Shown: positions 5,564 through 7,722 of the stretch, one piece after another
How the letters are laid out: every line of letters starts with the position of its first letter
How positions within the stretch are numbered: position 1 is the stretch's first letter
Origin: Megamonas sp. UBA1792
Lineage (GTDB): Bacteria > Bacillota_C > Negativicutes > Selenomonadales > Selenomonadaceae
NCBI GenBank assembly: GCA_002315155.1
Contig: DCFY01000002.1
Coordinates: 2,282-10,003, forward strand
Reading direction: 5' to 3'
DNA length: 7,722 bases
The notes under the pieces: generated by a model
Database searches by the model: none
Told to the model about the DNA's origin: nothing
What the model saw: the letters and a program-made list of their open reading frames with translations, nothing else
Made by a program: the position numbers and the translations under genes

Positions 5564-6279
5564 CAAATCTCTCCTTTTTTATACAGAGCATCTAAGCCAT
5601 CAAGGAACTTTCCCATATTCAGCTGTGCCTGTTCCATATATTCCGGGTGTGATACAATCTCCTCCTGCGTTTGAACATATGCACCGGGTACCAACTCATC
5701 CGCACAGTGAAGCAGCAAATCGTTAATGATTTCTGCTGTGTTTTCCAAATGATATTGAAACCCGAATACACGCTGGCGATAAACAAACGCCTGATGTTCG
5801 CAGCCAAGACTCTTTGCCAAACAATGAGCCTCTTGCGGAAGTTCACTAAACGTATCCCCATGCCATTGAAAAACCATCATTTCTTTAGGAAATTGAGAAA
5901 ACAGCGGCATAGACTGTGCTTCATCACCAAAACAAATCGGAAACCAGCCAATTTCTTTACACGGATTTTTCGTTACCTTTCCACCAAGAACTGCAGCAAT
6001 AAGCTGGGCCCCCAGGCAGATTCCAACAACAACTTTTCCCTCTTTTATACTCTTCGCAATAAACTTTTTTTCTTTTTTCAGCCAGGGATAAAGATCTTCC
6101 TCATCCACATTCATTGGTCCGCCCATCACAATCAGCCAATCAAAATCTTTTTGCTGCGGGAACCTGCTGCTATCCTCATACATAAGTGTCCTGCTCAAAG
6201 AATAGCTCTGCTGCTCTGCCCAGCTCAAAATTGTTCCGGGATGTTCAAATGGAACGTGTTGTACATAATGCAGGTTCAT
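5563..6279 (-). CDS. Class I glutamine amidotransferase-like protein
   Basis: A free-standing class I glutamine amidotransferase domain of 238 residues, in the group related to the GMP synthase GATase domain. The nucleophile elbow is VVGICLGAQLIAA with Cys88, and the catalytic pair is His177 and Glu179 in FGFQYHLE. LIVMGGPMNVDEED (49-62) supplies the oxyanion loop and VFQWHGDTFSELP (136-148) is the typical substrate-side motif. All three catalytic residues are present, so it should hydrolyse glutamine or a gamma-glutamyl compound. No synthetase partner is seen in the window, and many such proteins have unknown substrates. The start at 6279 is chosen because AGGGG lies at 6286-6290, six bases before; a TTG seven codons upstream has no such support. 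It follows the HEPN-like gene by 44 bases and overlaps the split-barrel gene, so it is part of the nifK transcript. Confidence 0.87.
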   Translation of the reverse strand: MNLHYVQHVPFEHPGTILSWAEQQSYSLSRTLMYEDSSRFPQQKDFDWLIVMGGPMNVDEEDLYPWLKKEKKFIAKSIKEGKVVVGICLGAQLIAAVLGGKVTKNPCKEIGWFPICFGDEAQSMPLFSQFPKEMMVFQWHGDTFSELPQEAHCLAKSLGCEHQAFVYRQRVFGFQYHLENTAEIINDLLLHCADELVPGAYVQTQEEIVSHPEYMEQAQLNMGKFLDGLDALYKKGEI

Positions 6280-6323
6280 GATAATCCCCTTTCTCAGCAA
6301 AACATTAAAATCTTACCCCGACA

Positions 6324-6764
6324 CTACATCACTGTACCCGGCACACCCTGATGTACAGCAGCGCAGCGTTTTTGATCAAATAACCCTGCCAGATATTTGC
6401 ATACATCAAGCACCTGTAAAGCATCCGCCTGCTCCGAGCATTCTTTTCGCTGATAATTCTCCAAAGAACAAATCTCATAAGCATCATCCAGGGCTCGTAT
6501 TTTTGCTGCCATTGGGGTAGATAATTTAATCTCCCCGACTTCTGCTACCGTATCTACCAGACACTGATAATTATGAGTTCCCGGATCAACACCATAAAGG
6601 TCACATAGCGCAATAAGATAATTTTCGATCGCAACCGAAGCCACATTAAAAACTACACTTACGTTCTGTTCCTCTGCCAAAAACTGTTTTGCCCGGCGAT
6701 GATACATCATCGCACTATGATAATTTTTTTCAAATGCTTCCTTATCTACAGGATATCTTTTCAT
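6324..6764 (-). CDS. HEPN-like small helical protein in the nif operon
   Basis: A 146-residue, probably all-helical protein resembling HEPN-domain proteins. The first helix is NYHSAMMYHRRAKQFL (14-29). The second holds VASVAIENYLIAL (41-53), which matches the 'A-x-E-x-x-L-x-A-L' pattern of HEPN helix 2. A loop with THNYQCLVDTV (63-73) corresponds to the 'H-x-L' segment. A final helix (about 108-130) precedes the tail. The end carries Arg133-x4-His138 (RCAAVH), which fits the spacing of the HEPN RNase motif R-x4-6-H, although the residue after Arg is Cys and not the usual polar one. Some HEPN proteins are RNases and others only bind partners; which applies here is unknown. The start at 6764 has GGAAAGG (6773-6779) eight bases upstream and lies 25 bases past the nifK stop. 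The frame is open further upstream, but only as an overlap with nifK. The HEPN assignment is by pattern and needs a profile search. Confidence 0.65.
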   Translation of the reverse strand: MKRYPVDKEAFEKNYHSAMMYHRRAKQFLAEEQNVSVVFNVASVAIENYLIALCDLYGVDPGTHNYQCLVDTVAEVGEIKLSTPMAAKIRALDDAYEICSLENYQRKECSEQADALQVLDVCKYLAGLFDQKRCAAVHQGVPGTVM

Positions 6765-6789
6765 TTGCGCTGCCTTTCCATACTGCTCA

Positions 6790-7722
6790 TTACCACATAT
6801 TAAGCAGCCATTCTTTATTTTGTGTATATTCCATATCAGCAAACCAGACATTTGCCATTCTTTCTGCCAAAAGCATAGCGCCTTCATACCCAACCGTCGG
6901 CTGGCGGTAAAGACCTGCACGATCAAAAACAGGGAACCCAACGCGAACCAGAGGAATATGACTATCCATAGCGATAAATCTTCCCTTCGAATGCCCCAAA
7001 ATAAGGTCCAGCTTCAACCCCTCATTTTGCACACGATTTCCCAGTTCCCACAAATCTGCATTCATGATAATTTCCATCTTATAGCTGACTTTTTCCTGCA
7101 GCGCCTTGATTCTCGGATCATCAGGATACGTCGTCGTGTCATCCCCCAGCAAAAGCAGCACAGGCTTCATCTCCAAATCCAGACAAAACTCTGCCAGACC
7201 AATGACTAAATCCGGATTCCCATAAATCGCCACGCGTTTGTCTGCCAAAAACATATGGGCAACATCCGTAATCGCATCAAGTGCTATACCGCGCTCTTTA
7301 ACCAGAGACGCCGGGATCGGCTTACCCGTAATCTCTTTTACCTTTTGCAAAAAAGTATCCGTATTGCGTATACCGATCGGTGTGGGTCCGATAGCCGCAG
7401 GTACCCCGAACTCCGTCTCAAGGTATTGTGCACCTTTGCTCACTTCATAGCGATTCAATGCAATTGTCCCGATTGCACTTCCTGTACTTTCCAAATCTGC
7501 AATCGTCGTACTGCCATGAGCCACATGATTGCCCTCCGGCATCAAAGGAGCATCAAATTCTTCAATATCAAAAATCATCGTAGCATCAACCTGCATTGCC
7601 GAAAGAAGATGTTTAAGCGTCCGGACATCCCCCGGATTTTGCCAGCCGGTAAGTACATTGAGTTTCCCGTTTGACTCACCTTTTTTCGCAAAATGTTTTA
7701 GAATCGCTTCTACGGCAACATC
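6790..7722 (-). CDS. nifK: Nitrogenase molybdenum-iron protein beta chain, C-terminal part
   Basis: The last 310 residues of the dinitrogenase beta subunit; the rest lies past the right edge. With the alpha subunit NifD it forms the tetramer that reduces N2, holding the P-cluster at the interface. Visible marks are LNVLTGWQNPGDVRTLKHLL near the start, then GSTTIADLESTGSAIGTIAL, FGVPAAIGPTPIGIRNTDTF, KRVAIYGNPDLVIGLAEF, and the C-terminal block LILGHSKGRFIAMDSHIPLVR-type region leading to VGFPVFDRAGLYRQPTVGYEGA and the end MEYTQNKEWLLNMW. This ending is of the short clostridial type (about 455 residues in all). The P-cluster cysteines and Ser188 equivalent would be in the missing part. NifN, AnfK and VnfK are less likely from the C-terminal motifs. 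It is the first gene seen of the operon, 25 bases before the HEPN-like gene. The promoter is outside the window. Confidence 0.9.
   Translation of the reverse strand, partial: DVAVEAILKHFAKKGESNGKLNVLTGWQNPGDVRTLKHLLSAMQVDATMIFDIEEFDAPLMPEGNHVAHGSTTIADLESTGSAIGTIALNRYEVSKGAQYLETEFGVPAAIGPTPIGIRNTDTFLQKVKEITGKPIPASLVKERGIALDAITDVAHMFLADKRVAIYGNPDLVIGLAEFCLDLEMKPVLLLLGDDTTTYPDDPRIKALQEKVSYKMEIIMNADLWELGNRVQNEGLKLDLILGHSKGRFIAMDSHIPLVRVGFPVFDRAGLYRQPTVGYEGAMLLAERMANVWFADMEYTQNKEWLLNMW

Noticed and set aside
5671..6351. 226-codon open frame on the plus strand
   Set aside because: It lies opposite the amidotransferase, whose catalytic motifs are intact. Its own translation is rich in Lys, Phe and His with no recognisable domain, as expected for an antisense shadow.
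6765..6941. Upstream extension of the HEPN-like frame into nifK
   Set aside because: It overlaps the conserved NifK C-terminus out of frame and shows no motif; the start at 6764 has a ribosome binding site and normal operon spacing.
1..7722. CRISPR array, tRNA, rRNA, insertion sequence or attachment site
   Set aside because: No spaced direct repeats, no cloverleaf-like or rRNA-like stretch, no transposase and no terminal repeats were seen on reading both strands.

Overview
This window looks like part of the chromosome of an anaerobic, nitrogen-fixing member of the Bacillota. The C-terminal part of NifK is of the short clostridial type. The PII-like proteins NifI1 and NifI2, which go with the clostridial/methanogen (group III-like) nitrogenases, are both present. 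An acyl-CoA dehydrogenase fits a fermentative anaerobe. A Negativicutes host (Selenomonadales/Veillonellales) is my best guess, but it rests on remembered protein similarity and not on a marker gene. The left 3 kb is visibly more AT-rich than the nif part on the right.

Layout. (1) Positions 1-1537: a divergent acyl-CoA dehydrogenase gene on the minus strand ends in a hairpin terminator. Its upstream region, shared with a LysR-type regulator on the plus strand, holds two 17-bp inverted repeats that look like LysR-type binding sites. (2) Positions 1538-3046: the LysR regulator, an inverted repeat, a small unrecognised gene (139 aa) and a strong terminator. (3) Positions 3047-4212: a promoter with palindromes, then a one-component regulator joining an excisionase-type helix-turn-helix to a periplasmic-binding-protein-like sensor domain (311 aa), ending in a very strong hairpin. 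(4) Positions 4238-7722, all on the minus strand and read right to left: nifK (3' part, running off the right edge), a HEPN-like small protein, a class I glutamine amidotransferase, a flavin-binding split-barrel protein of the pyridoxamine-phosphate-oxidase/NimA type, nifI1 and nifI2. The gaps are 14-44 nt and one stop/start overlaps (TGATG), so this looks like one transcription unit. It converges on gene 3 at the shared hairpin.

How the genes may work together. NifK is the beta subunit of the dinitrogenase. The NifI1-NifI2 complex is known in methanogens to bind dinitrogenase and switch it off when fixed nitrogen is available, sensing 2-oxoglutarate. In the usual arrangement nifI1 and nifI2 lie between nifH and nifD. 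Here they sit at the distal end of the nifK transcript, behind three genes that are not standard nif genes. That three-gene insert is the most interesting part of the window. The neighbouring regulator has the sensor-domain type often found near oxyanion (molybdate/tungstate) genes, so a link to metal supply for nitrogenase is possible but unproven.
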